From Thermococci archaeon (GTDB lineage: Archaea; Methanobacteriota_B; Thermococci; Thermococcales; Thermococcaceae): 9,659 nt of DNA. A program made the position numbers and the translations under genes. Below are positions 1-7,974 of this stretch, one piece after another (position 1 is the first letter of the stretch; each line of letters begins with the position of its first letter). The notes beneath the pieces were generated by a model. That model did not search any database, had not been told where the DNA came from, and saw only the letters and a program-made list of their open reading frames with translations. The stretch lies in the NCBI GenBank assembly GCA_003663535.1, contig QMUE01000035.1, forward strand, positions 1 through 9,659, given 5' to 3'.

Positions 1-1001
1 GGCATAAACTCTTCCAAAGCTTTTAACATGGCGTCCCTCTTAGGCTTGTAGAAATCAACTATCTTTGGAATATGAGCATCCAAGTGGCCTCCCTCAACAT
101 ACTTCCAAGCTATTACTTGGCTGAAGGTGTTAGTACATAGATCAACACTCTGCTTTGCTATCTCCAGTTTTCTTATGAAGTGGGGCTCTCCAGCTATCCA
201 CCCAATTCTAAATCCTGGGGCCAGAATCTTTGAGAAGGTTCCCAGATAGAGTACCCTTCCCTCTTCATCCCATGCTTTAATTGGCTTTATGTGTTCTCCA
301 GAGTAGCGAAGCTCTCCATAAGGATTGTCCTCCACTATTATGAAGTCGTGTTGGGATGCTAATTCAAGGAGCCTCTTTCTCCTCTTCTCATTCATGGTGA
401 CTCCAGCGGGATTCTGGAACGTCGGAATTGTGTAAACTACCTTTACTTTCTTACCTTCCTTCTCCAGCTCTTCCAATTTCTCCTCAAGGAGATCCACCCT
501 CATACCCTCATCATCGAGGGAAATCTGGACCAACTCTGGGTCATAATACTTGAAGGCCTGGAGAGTTGCCAGATAAGTGGGACCTTCAACAACAACAATA
601 TCTCCCGGATTCATGAAAACTCTTCCAATAAGGTCAAGAGCCTGTTGTGAACCGCTAGTAATCATTATATCAACCTTTGAGATTGGGATTTCGTATCTCT
701 TCCTCATCCATTCTGCTAAAGCGAGCCTTAAGGGGGTGAATCCCTTGGTAGTTCCGTACTGAAGGGCCTGAGCAGCATGATCCTTAAGAACCTCCTTTGT
801 AATCTCTTCGATTATTTCAACAGGGAACGTCTCAGGTGCTGGGAGTCCTCCTGCCAGCGAAATTACATCTGAACTTTCTACAAGCTTCAAGAGCTCTCTA
901 ATCTCTGAAGCCTTCATTCCAAGTGCCTTTTCTGAGAAGTATTTTTCATAATTCAGGGTTGGGGCCTCTAATTTCTCTTTAAGTCTTTTTTCAAGCTCCA
1001 T
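1..1001 (-). CDS. PLP-dependent aminotransferase (kynurenine/aromatic/2-aminoadipate type), 3' end outside window
   Basis: Fold-type I aminotransferase, class I/II, closely resembling the Pyrococcus kynurenine aminotransferase II homologue. It should transfer an amino group from an aromatic or other large amino acid to 2-oxoglutarate in the cytoplasm; the exact substrate cannot be read from sequence. Visible marks are VISLAGGLPAPETFP near the N-terminus and GTFSKILAPGFRIGW, whose Lys (complement of 228-230) is the PLP Schiff-base residue. The reading frame runs off position 1 at KRDAMLKALEEFMP, so roughly the last 60 residues are missing. I chose the ATG at 1001 (MELEKRLKEKL) because GGAGGAG at 1008-1014 sits 6 bases before it. 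An ATG 15 bases upstream (1016) lies inside that ribosome site and has none of its own. It is divergent from the R15P isomerase gene. Confidence 0.9.
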   Translation of the reverse strand, partial: MELEKRLKEKLEAPTLNYEKYFSEKALGMKASEIRELLKLVESSDVISLAGGLPAPETFPVEIIEEITKEVLKDHAAQALQYGTTKGFTPLRLALAEWMRKRYEIPISKVDIMITSGSQQALDLIGRVFMNPGDIVVVEGPTYLATLQAFKYYDPELVQISLDDEGMRVDLLEEKLEELEKEGKKVKVVYTIPTFQNPAGVTMNEKRRKRLLELASQHDFIIVEDNPYGELRYSGEHIKPIKAWDEEGRVLYLGTFSKILAPGFRIGWIAGEPHFIRKLEIAKQSVDLCTNTFSQVIAWKYVEGGHLDAHIPKIVDFYKPKRDAMLKALEEFM

Positions 1002-1007
1002 CCTATT

Positions 1008-1014
1008 CTCCTCC
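1008..1014 (-). promoter_or_regulatory. Shine-Dalgarno site deciding the aminotransferase start
   Basis: GGAGGAG on the minus strand, six bases ahead of the ATG at 1001. The in-frame ATG at 1016 overlaps this motif and has no purine-rich site upstream, so 1001 is the better start. Confidence 0.75.
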
Positions 1015-1073
1015 ATAATCTTTGATTTAATGTACTGAAATGAACACATGGTCTATTCTATGCATTGATAGTT

Positions 1074-1140
1074 TTGTGACAATTAAATATAAAGCTTTCG
1101 GCGTTGGTCGGAAATGCCCTTTATATTTGTAAAGTCACAA
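1074..1140. promoter_or_regulatory. Long imperfect palindrome in the divergent promoter region
   Basis: The left arm begins TTGTGAC and ends AAATATAAAG (1074-1094). The right arm begins CTTTATATTT and ends GTCACAA (1119-1140). The arms are complementary apart from one extra base and a few mismatches, around a 24-base centre. Each arm holds an AT-rich TATA-like core, so outward transcription toward both genes is possible. I infer a regulator binding site shared by the aminotransferase and R15P isomerase genes. The regulator is unknown. It does not match the TATCAC-N5-GTGATA glycolytic regulator motif. Confidence 0.45.
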
Positions 1141-1188
1141 TACCACATTATTTTATGTACATCAAAGGACATATAAAAACGTCAATGA

Positions 1189-2843
<1,655 letters not shown>

Positions 2844-2851
2844 CGCTTATT

Positions 2852-2860
2852 CACCCTCCT
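2852..2860 (-). promoter_or_regulatory. Ribosome binding site of taw3
   Basis: AGGAGGGTG on the minus strand ends eight bases before the ATG at 2843 and supports that start. Confidence 0.7.
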
Positions 2861-2951
2861 TAAATCAAGGTTGACGGATATGGAGGAAATTAAATTGATT
2901 AATCCACTAACACCCCTTTATTAGCCCTTTTTAGAAGTATTTTGGCGAAAA

Positions 2952-2963
2952 GTTTATAAATAT
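2952..2963 (+). promoter_or_regulatory. TATA box of tRNA-His
   Basis: GTTTATAAATAT centred about 30 bases upstream of the mature tRNA 5' end. This spacing would start transcription a few bases before the tRNA, as is usual for single archaeal tRNA genes. Confidence 0.7.
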
Positions 2964-2987
2964 ATCCCAGATAGCTAAAGTGGACAT

Positions 2988-3065
2988 GGCCGGGGTGGTG
3001 TAGCCTGGTTAGCACAGGGGACTGTGGATCCCCTAGCCCGGGTTCAAATCCCGGCCCCGGCCCCA
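2988..3065 (+). tRNA. tRNA-His (anticodon GTG)
   Basis: A complete cloverleaf can be drawn. The acceptor stem GCCGGGG (2989-2995) pairs with CCCCGGC. A D-arm with the GG of the D-loop follows, then the anticodon stem GGGGA/TCCCC around CTGTGGA (anticodon GTG, His). The T-arm CCGGG/CCCGG encloses TTCAAAT. The discriminator base is C, and CCA is encoded at 3063-3065. A genomic G at 2988 precedes the acceptor stem and faces C73, so the extra G-1 needed by histidyl-tRNA synthetase is encoded. There is no intron. The integrase-like remnant immediately downstream suggests this gene has served as an attachment site. Confidence 0.97.
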
Positions 3066-3252
3066 GAACAACACTTCTCCCAAAATAAAACGCCTTAAGT
3101 GCTTCTTCAAGCAGTTTCGACATGCTAATGCCTTCTCTCTTCGCAAATTCCACCAAATCAGCCCGAATTGTTACCGTTACATTCTGCTTCCTTAAACACT
3201 TCTGTACATCACCCGTGTAAATGCACATGCATTTGCCCGTGTTAAGTCTCAT
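2989..3252 (-). pseudogene. Ribbon-helix-helix coding remnant read antisense into tRNA-His, probable N-terminal half of a split SSV-type integrase
   Basis: An open frame starting at the ATG at 3252 (another possible start lies at 3267) encodes a ribbon-helix-helix fold. It has strand NVTVTIR, helix ADLVEFAKREG and helix SMSKLLEEALKAFYF. The frame then runs directly into the complement of the tRNA, giving GPGPGFEPGLGDP. A GFEPG-type peptide is what antisense translation of a tRNA T-arm gives, and it is known in SSV-type integrases whose attP lies inside the integrase gene. After integration the N-terminal half stays next to the tRNA, as here. No integrase C-terminal half or catalytic residues are in the window. 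The alternative is a free-standing CopG-like antitoxin whose end has been replaced by the tRNA. The start is uncertain, and the frame beyond the tRNA is probably meaningless. Confidence 0.5.
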
Positions 3253-3402
3253 AGCCTGACACCACAAAGAGTATGAGCCTCAACCATTAAACGATTCCTA
3301 CCGACCCAATGTGTTGGATTCCAAAAAGAAGCTGTTGAGTGTAAAGCATTTACTTTTACACAGAGCTCCAAAAGAAGTAAGAGAAAACTGAAAATCTCAT
3401 AC
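3253..3402. other. Non-coding stretch with inverted repeats
   Basis: No convincing gene is seen on either strand. Two structures stand out. A hairpin-forming palindrome GTGTAAA/TTTACAC lies at 3339-3361 with a nested GTAAA/TTTAC. A perfect 9-base inverted pair, GAGTATGAG at 3269-3277 and CTCATACTC at 3396-3404, brackets the stretch. It may be debris between the integrase-like remnant and the EVE fragment. Confidence 0.4.
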
Positions 3403-3594
3403 TCAGAGAAGGCCTTCAATCAGCCTGTAGTCCTCTTCTGGCAGTTTTCTCATTGTCTTGCCCATTAAGTGGCCGCTCCAGCGCTTCTTGTTTGTGATGA
3501 ACTTTAGTCTTGGAATGAGTAGCTTGAAGTCGAGCTCGCCAAGCTTTAGGGGCTTGATCTTGATCCTCAGCGGGTAAGTTTCGTTGAGGTGCGG
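3403..3594 (-). pseudogene. C-terminal fragment of an EVE-domain (UPF0310) protein
   Basis: In the frame ending with TGA at 3405-3403, the sequence reads [18 protein letters not shown] and then [21 protein letters not shown] and [12 protein letters not shown]. This is the last third of an archaeal EVE/UPF0310 protein of the kind known from Pyrococcus (the ETYP-R-KIKP and FI-NKKRWS motifs are characteristic). EVE domains are PUA-superfamily folds thought to bind modified bases and often occur in modification-dependent restriction enzymes. The N-terminal two thirds are missing. At about 3585-3597 the frame meets the truncated hsdR, which reads through in a different frame and stops at 3567. It has no start or ribosome site and is probably not expressed as an EVE protein. 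Confidence 0.8.
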
Positions 3595-4918
3595 TGGGCT
3601 TCGTCAATCAGGAAGAGAACTTCACTCTTGCGGACGGCCTTCTCGGCCTCGAAATTCTCTTCGCTCTGAACCTTCTTCACTCTCATGAGATCCTTGAACT
3701 TCCCATACTGGAACTTCTGAATCATCGTTATATGCAGACCAGTCGGGATAACCCTTCCGGTTTCCTCGCTCTTCATCATCTCCTCAATGCGCTTCCTCAG
3801 CTCGGAGATGTTCTTTATGACGTCGAAGTGTTCCCTGAACTCTCTGTCCTCAACGGCCTCAAAAACGCCGAAGTGCTGGTCCTTGAGATCCGTCCTATCA
3901 ACGACGAAGAAGACAACCGAATTCTTGCCCTTATACCTGTTGAGGAACCAGTTGGCAACAAAGAACATTATAAAGGTCTTCGCGCTCCCCTGCCACTGCC
4001 AGACAAGGCCGTTCTTCTTCTCACTGCTTTTGGAGAGATACTCTTCAATCCTCTCGATAATTCTCCTCGTTGCCCTATACTGGTTCCACCTTGTGATGAC
4101 CTTTATCCTCTTTGCGCCCTTCTTGTTCTTCTTGAAGAAGGTGTAATACCTCAACACGTCGAGGAGCCTCTCCGGAGTTAAAAGGTCGAAGATATCAGGC
4201 CTTTCCTCGTTCAGATACCTCCACTCGAAGGCCGGAGCACTTTCAACTTCTTCCTTTGGCATGATTGGGGTGTAAACCTGCTTATCGCCATAAGCGACCC
4301 CGAACTGGACGAAGCGGGAGAGGGGTTTGGAACACCTCTCATACTTCCTTATCTGAGTTAAGGCTCCCTCTTCTGTGCCGTGAACCTTCGATCACCTTCT
4401 CCAGTCAATATCTTCAAGCTCGATTATTCCCTTGGCCTTCGCCTCGATGATGAGGACAGGGACGCCGTTGATGAAAAGAGTAAAGTCCAGCTTTATGTTG
4501 TCGGGAAAGCCGGGAAACTTCGACTCGTGGAGGAAGAAAAAGGCGTTGTTGGCTGGATTACCATAATCAATCAGAATAACCCTGTCGTGTCTCCCAAGGG
4601 AAGTGAGGGAAAGGCGTATTTCAGGCACTCAAGAAGTTCAACCTCGTCCGAGGATTCCAGCTTGCTCCTTATCTCCTCCCAGACCTTTCTCTCTTCTTCG
4701 TCCGTCAGGTTGGCAAAGAAGGCCTTGTTGAGCTCGCGGATTTTCTTTTCAAGGACATTCCAGAGAACAAACCCGCCGAGAGAACCCTCCAGCCCGCTGA
4801 AGTCGGCGACCATTTTATGCTCTTCAATCTTAAACTTCTCGTTCCCATCCTCCCACCCGATTCGCAGGAGTCTTTCCTTAATCTCATCGTGAACAGCGGA
4901 TTCAGGTATCAATGCCAT
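3588..4918 (-). pseudogene. hsdR: Type I restriction enzyme R subunit, truncated and frameshifted
   Basis: HsdR is the ATP-driven DNA translocase and nuclease of type I restriction. The N-terminus MALIPESAVHDEIKERLL starts at 4918, 14 bases after the nucleotidyltransferase stop. The nuclease motif is visible as LDFTLFINGVPVLIIEAKAK (D, then E-x-K). The ATPase motif I reads VWQWQGSAKT, with Ala where the Walker A loop normally has Gly. DEAH motif II ([11 protein letters not shown]) is the last recognisable piece. The lesions are a one-base-type frameshift near 4600-4628, an in-frame TGA at 4394-4392 and loss of everything after DEAH, about 55-60% of a roughly 1000-residue protein. The frame then enters the EVE fragment and ends at 3567. 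It cannot restrict DNA. A sequencing error could explain one lesion but not the truncation. Confidence 0.9.
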
Positions 4919-4931
4919 ACCCGCTCATCTC

Positions 4932-5660
4932 TTATCCAGATACCAACTCCTCAAGGGAATTAATAAACTTATCTAGACCGGAACTCCTCAGGCCTCTTTC
5001 TCCAAGGATTCTCCGAACTATCATCATCTTCTCAAGGAGAAGGCCGGCAAACCGTTCAAACCTCTCGGGCTCGATGGCTTCTTTCTGAACCTTAACCTCA
5101 TCGAGAACCACATCAAAATCAATTCCCATCTCAAGAAGCCTCAGGATATCATCAACGTCCTTTGAACGGCCCAGAGAAGTGACACCCTTGAACAGAAAGA
5201 TGTCCTCCTGGGAGATGAGGTAAACCTTAAGCTTTTCCAACCCTTTGAACTCCTCGGGAACGAGGGTCCTCTTCATGATACCTTCTGTGAGGGTTATTCC
5301 CTTCAAAACCCTCCTCACGAAAACGTCAAGGTTGAAATCTCCAAGCTCGGAATCGAGCTTCTTGTAAACCGAATAAGTCCCGAGCTTTTTCCGATACTCA
5401 TGCTCGACGACCTTAACGTAAATCACCAGACCCTTACTCGTCCTTAACTCGGGAGAGGGATTTGTGAGAACTCCCTCAAGATGCTTCAAAACTCCAAGGT
5501 TGTCCACGACGACATCAACATCCATCGTCGCAGGTTTGATACCCCTCAGGGCGAGGTTCCCGCCACCGATTAGATAAAGCCTTATCTCTGGAACGTTCAT
5601 AAGCTTAGCCTTCTCGTCGAGGAGGGCAAACTCCTCAATCAGCCTTTCTCTCGTTATCAT
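4932..5660 (-). CDS. Nucleotidyltransferase, AbiEii-like putative toxin
   Basis: A 242-residue protein with a polymerase-beta-type nucleotidyltransferase fold like the type IV toxin AbiEii/DUF6036 group. The signature is LIGGGNLALRGIKPATMDVDVVV (residues 30-52), with Asp47 and Asp49 as likely metal ligands and Asp112 (FNLDVF) as a likely third acid. SQEDIFLFKGVTSLGRSKDVDDI matches the family's conserved K..R.KD..DI segment. The frame is open from 5783, but I place the start at the second of two tandem ATGs (5660). GGAGGT at 5668-5673 is seven bases away from it, and everything upstream lies inside the preceding gene. It overlaps the regulator gene by 26 bases, so translation is probably coupled. 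Characterised AbiEii enzymes transfer nucleotides to RNA and are held in check by AbiEi. Toxicity here is inferred. No damage is seen. Confidence 0.8.
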   Translation of the reverse strand: MITRERLIEEFALLDEKAKLMNVPEIRLYLIGGGNLALRGIKPATMDVDVVVDNLGVLKHLEGVLTNPSPELRTSKGLVIYVKVVEHEYRKKLGTYSVYKKLDSELGDFNLDVFVRRVLKGITLTEGIMKRTLVPEEFKGLEKLKVYLISQEDIFLFKGVTSLGRSKDVDDILRLLEMGIDFDVVLDEVKVQKEAIEPERFERFAGLLLEKMMIVRRILGERGLRSSGLDKFINSLEELVSG

Positions 5661-6612
5661 CATCACAACCTCCGAAGTACTGACGGCAGAGCTCTTCCAC
5701 CTCCTCACGAGAGGGGAATGGGTACGGCTTATCTTTTCCGCCAAGATACTCAAGAATGTCCTCAACGAGCTTGGAAACCCCAAACTTGGCGGCTAGCCTT
5801 TTAAGTCTCTTCTCGTTGAAGGGGTGAGCCTTCAGGAGCGTAATAATATAAAGCAATTCCCTCGCACCAGAACCGGTTTTAAGGGCATGGACAACAACTT
5901 CTTCAAAGCTTAACTCCTTCGACGACCAGTAATAGTGATACACACCCGAGGAAATCAACGGCAATCCATAATCGGAGAAGCGTGCCAGTCCAGTGAGCTG
6001 GAAGTTGCCAAGGCGCTTTCCTTTGAAAGTTCCGGTCGCGAGTATGAGCTCCTCAACACCGCTCCAGACGATGGAAGCATTGGGGTCAAGCTCCTTCGCT
6101 TTAAGTGAATTCTGGAGGTAAAAGTACTCATCGGCAAAGGCCTTGAGAGGAGCAAAGTGTTCGCTTATGAAGTAGCCTTCTTTTTTCTTCCCCACGATGA
6201 GCCTTTCCATGAGTTCGTTCAGAACCCGGTGAAGCGTGGCTTTACTCACGTTTGCCTTGAGTTGGACGAACCAGAGGCGCTGGGGCTTCTCGACCTCAAG
6301 AGCGGCAAGGACCTTGAGGTGGTTTCCAGTCAGGATATTGCTTATATCCCTACCCCTCAATGGTGGGTTTAGAATGAATTGTCTGTAAGTAACTGGTAGA
6401 ATTGAATTGAAAAGCTCCACTGCCTTGTTCTTTGCAGGTTTAATAATTAGTGGCTTCTTTCCTTCAAGCTCGACAAGGCCTTTCTTCTCCAGGGAACGTA
6501 GGAGAACCGAGAGTGTGCCTTTGGAGAGGCCGAGCTTACGGGCTAACTCTCTGAATGTCGTGGGTTCTTCAAGTGCGAGGAGCACCTTAAGTTCAGCCTT
6601 TGTGAGTATCAT
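5635..6612 (-). CDS. Double winged-helix regulator, AbiEi-like putative antitoxin
   Basis: A 325-residue protein. The first winged helix-turn-helix (about residues 1-60) contains TFRELARKLGLSKGTLSVLL and a wing ending GLVELEGKKPLI. A second (about 90-150) contains QLKANVSKATLHRVLNEL. The C-terminal part (about 180-310) includes VWSGVEELILATGTF and a Trp/Tyr-rich segment, resembling the regulatory domain of AbiEi-type proteins. It is encoded directly ahead of, and overlapping, an AbiEii-like nucleotidyltransferase, which is the order expected of a type IV toxin-antitoxin pair. The gene starts immediately after an 18-base inverted repeat enclosing a TATA box, so I infer autorepression. The ATG at 6612 lacks a ribosome site but lies at the expected transcription start, pointing to a leaderless mRNA. 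The frame is intact, unlike the restriction genes on both sides. Confidence 0.8.
   Translation of the reverse strand: MILTKAELKVLLALEEPTTFRELARKLGLSKGTLSVLLRSLEKKGLVELEGKKPLIIKPAKNKAVELFNSILPVTYRQFILNPPLRGRDISNILTGNHLKVLAALEVEKPQRLWFVQLKANVSKATLHRVLNELMERLIVGKKKEGYFISEHFAPLKAFADEYFYLQNSLKAKELDPNASIVWSGVEELILATGTFKGKRLGNFQLTGLARFSDYGLPLISSGVYHYYWSSKELSFEEVVVHALKTGSGARELLYIITLLKAHPFNEKRLKRLAAKFGVSKLVEDILEYLGGKDKPYPFPSREEVEELCRQYFGGCDDDNERKAD
5668..5673 (-). promoter_or_regulatory. Shine-Dalgarno site deciding the nucleotidyltransferase start
   Basis: GGAGGT on the minus strand, inside the 3' end of the regulator gene. It is seven bases from the ATG at 5660 and four from the ATG at 5663, so 5660 is preferred. 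Confidence 0.7.
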
Positions 6613-6660
6613 GTCTCAAACTTCCAAACGATTTTATAAAAACGTTTGGGTTTTTGAGAC
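6613..6660 (-). promoter_or_regulatory. TATA box enclosed by an 18-base inverted repeat (probable operator)
   Basis: The arms GTCTCAAACTTCCAAACG (6613-6630) and CGTTTGGGTTTTTGAGAC (6643-6660) are complementary at 15 of 18 positions. Mismatches are confined to three central bases of each arm. The 12-base spacer is TTTTTATAAAAT on the minus strand, a good archaeal TATA box centred about 24 bases before the ATG at 6612. A dimeric or tetrameric regulator bound to both arms would block TBP/TFB or the start site. Confidence 0.8.
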
Positions 6661-6675
6661 AAAAATTGGAGAGGG

Positions 6676-7452
6676 TCACCAAACCCTGACCTCCCCTATG
6701 AGGAGCTTCTCCATTACTGCCTTCTTCATGCACTCAAGCTTCTCCTTCTTCTGGCGCTTGGCCTCGATGGCCTCGTCAATGGTTCTAAGGATTTCGGCGA
6801 TTTTCTTCTGCTCTTCGAGGGGTGGTGTTATTAATTCAAAGTTCTCAAGCATTTTCTTAGCAAGCTCTCTGAATGTTACTCCTCCACTTCTGTTCTCTAA
6901 GTCTCTTTTAAACAACTGCAATTGATAAGCGAAGTATTCAATTGAAACCTTGGATTTGGGGACTAACCCCTTGCAACCCTAGTTAAAGGTCGCATCTGTG
7001 GTTGTTACTCCAACATACCCAACCGGCGCGCGAGTGGAGAGAATTATTGAGCCTAGAGGAATCAAGTTTAGGTTTGTCTTCTGGAGAGCGAGCTTAGTTA
7101 TTTTTCTCTCACTTTCTTTAAGATAAAGAGAGTTTTCCAGCTTGCTTAAATCCACTGGAGTGAACCAGTTGATTTCCTCACTTTCCCAGTACTCTGTCTT
7201 TTTAGTTGAGGGTGTTGTTCCGGTCTTTACACCAAAAAGATCAGTGCCTTTTTTTAATCTCCCAGTCCTCTGGAATCTTGACCTTCCGCCCGTTGAGCTC
7301 GACGGTCTTGAACTTGGTGTGGCCGATGCCCTTTGTCAGGAGTGTCTCCATCGCCCCTTCTTGAGCCTCTCAAGCTTTGCGATGCCCTCTTCGATGGTCT
7401 GGATTGCATCGTCAATCGCCACCTTTTTGGGAGGGTACACGAAATAGTGCAT
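6676..7452 (-). pseudogene. hsdS: Type I restriction-modification specificity subunit, broken
   Basis: HsdS recognises the DNA target for the methylase/restriction complex. Read with frame corrections it gives MHYFVYPPKKVAIDDAIQTI with a conserved coiled-coil helix. A linker [22 protein letters not shown] follows, then a target-recognition domain with [12 protein letters not shown], the [12 protein letters not shown] signature and a second conserved helix LEEQKKIAEILRTIDEAIEA. Lesions are a one-base loss near 7351-7358, a frameshift at a run of seven A (7249-7255 on the plus strand as T) and an in-frame TAG at 6981-6979. The TAG falls where the family has NQG, consistent with CAG changing to TAG. 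Only one recognition domain is present. The ATG at 7452 abuts the junction with the ATPase fragment and has no ribosome site, so the true 5' end is probably lost. No hsdM is visible. Confidence 0.88.
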
Positions 7453-7908
7453 TTAGACCGTTTCAGCAGGGGTGAGAGCGCAATGTATCTGAAAGAAGGT
7501 TTCAAAGAAGTTAGTTTGAGTGTATCGGACAAAGAAATAGAGAATACTGTTGAAGTGCTTGATGGTATCGTCGGCTGGCTCAGAGAGTATGGTTGGTTAC
7601 GTTACCGTGGCAAAACACACAGCGAAGCTATCGATGAAGTGTTTCAGAAAGCAAAGAGCGATATAATAGATGAGCTATCAAAATACTCACCAAGGTATCT
7701 CACCATAATGATGGCAATCTCTGAGAGGTATCATTCATGGTCTGCAATAAAAGCATATGTTGAGAGATCTGAAGGAAAAAGAATAGACAAGAAAACTTTG
7801 TATACTGCCCTTCGGAACCTCACCAAGTACGGTTACATCGAAAAACGTGATGATGAACACTCCATTGTTGACCCAGTCATCGAGCGAGCACTGAGACACG
7901 CACGATAA
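7453..7908 (+). pseudogene. C-terminal part of an archaeal AAA ATPase (Arch_ATPase family), 5' truncated
   Basis: From LDRFSRGESAMYLKEGF onward the frame matches the C-terminal half of the archaeal STAND-like ATPases (Pfam Arch_ATPase group), which are numerous in Thermococcales. It has a lid-region segment with VLDGIVGWLREYGWLRYRG, then a winged helix LTIMMAISERYHSWSAIKAYVERSEGKRIDKKTLYTALRNLTKYGYIEKRDD, which precedes the C-terminal DPVIERAL. The Walker A and B region is absent. The frame continues upstream to 7333, but that portion is antisense to hsdS and is not ATPase-like. The break lies at 7452/7453. The surviving 3' part has no internal damage and ends in TAA. The biological role of this ATPase family is poorly known. 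The truncated product lacks ATP-binding motifs. Confidence 0.8.
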
Positions 7909-7974
7909 ACTCGGCCAAAAGTTCTCAAAGCATATATAAAATTAAAGACTAAACATGAATAATCAAAGAGAGTA

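Noticed and set aside
2899..2988. Continuation of the antisense frame beyond the tRNA 5' end
   Set aside because: This is the tRNA promoter region; the coding resemblance ends in the tRNA, so the rest is fortuitous open frame.
3594..4181. 195-codon open frame on the plus strand opposite hsdR
   Set aside because: Shadow of the hsdR remnant in a GC-rich region; no domain, promoter or ribosome site is seen.
4380..4892. 170-codon plus-strand frame, rich in Ser and Leu
   Set aside because: Antisense shadow of the hsdR N-terminal coding sequence, with low-complexity composition.
5661..5783. N-terminal extension of the nucleotidyltransferase frame up to 5783
   Set aside because: It lies wholly within the regulator gene in another frame, and a strong GGAGGT precedes the ATG at 5660.
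6407..6925. 172-codon plus-strand frame spanning the palindromic promoter
   Set aside because: It runs antisense to the regulator start, the promoter and the hsdS end, and its composition is Ser/Phe-rich shadow-like.
7333..7452. N-terminal extension of the plus-strand ATPase frame (start at 7333)
   Set aside because: This part is the complement of the conserved hsdS helix and does not resemble the ATPase family; ATPase similarity starts at 7453.
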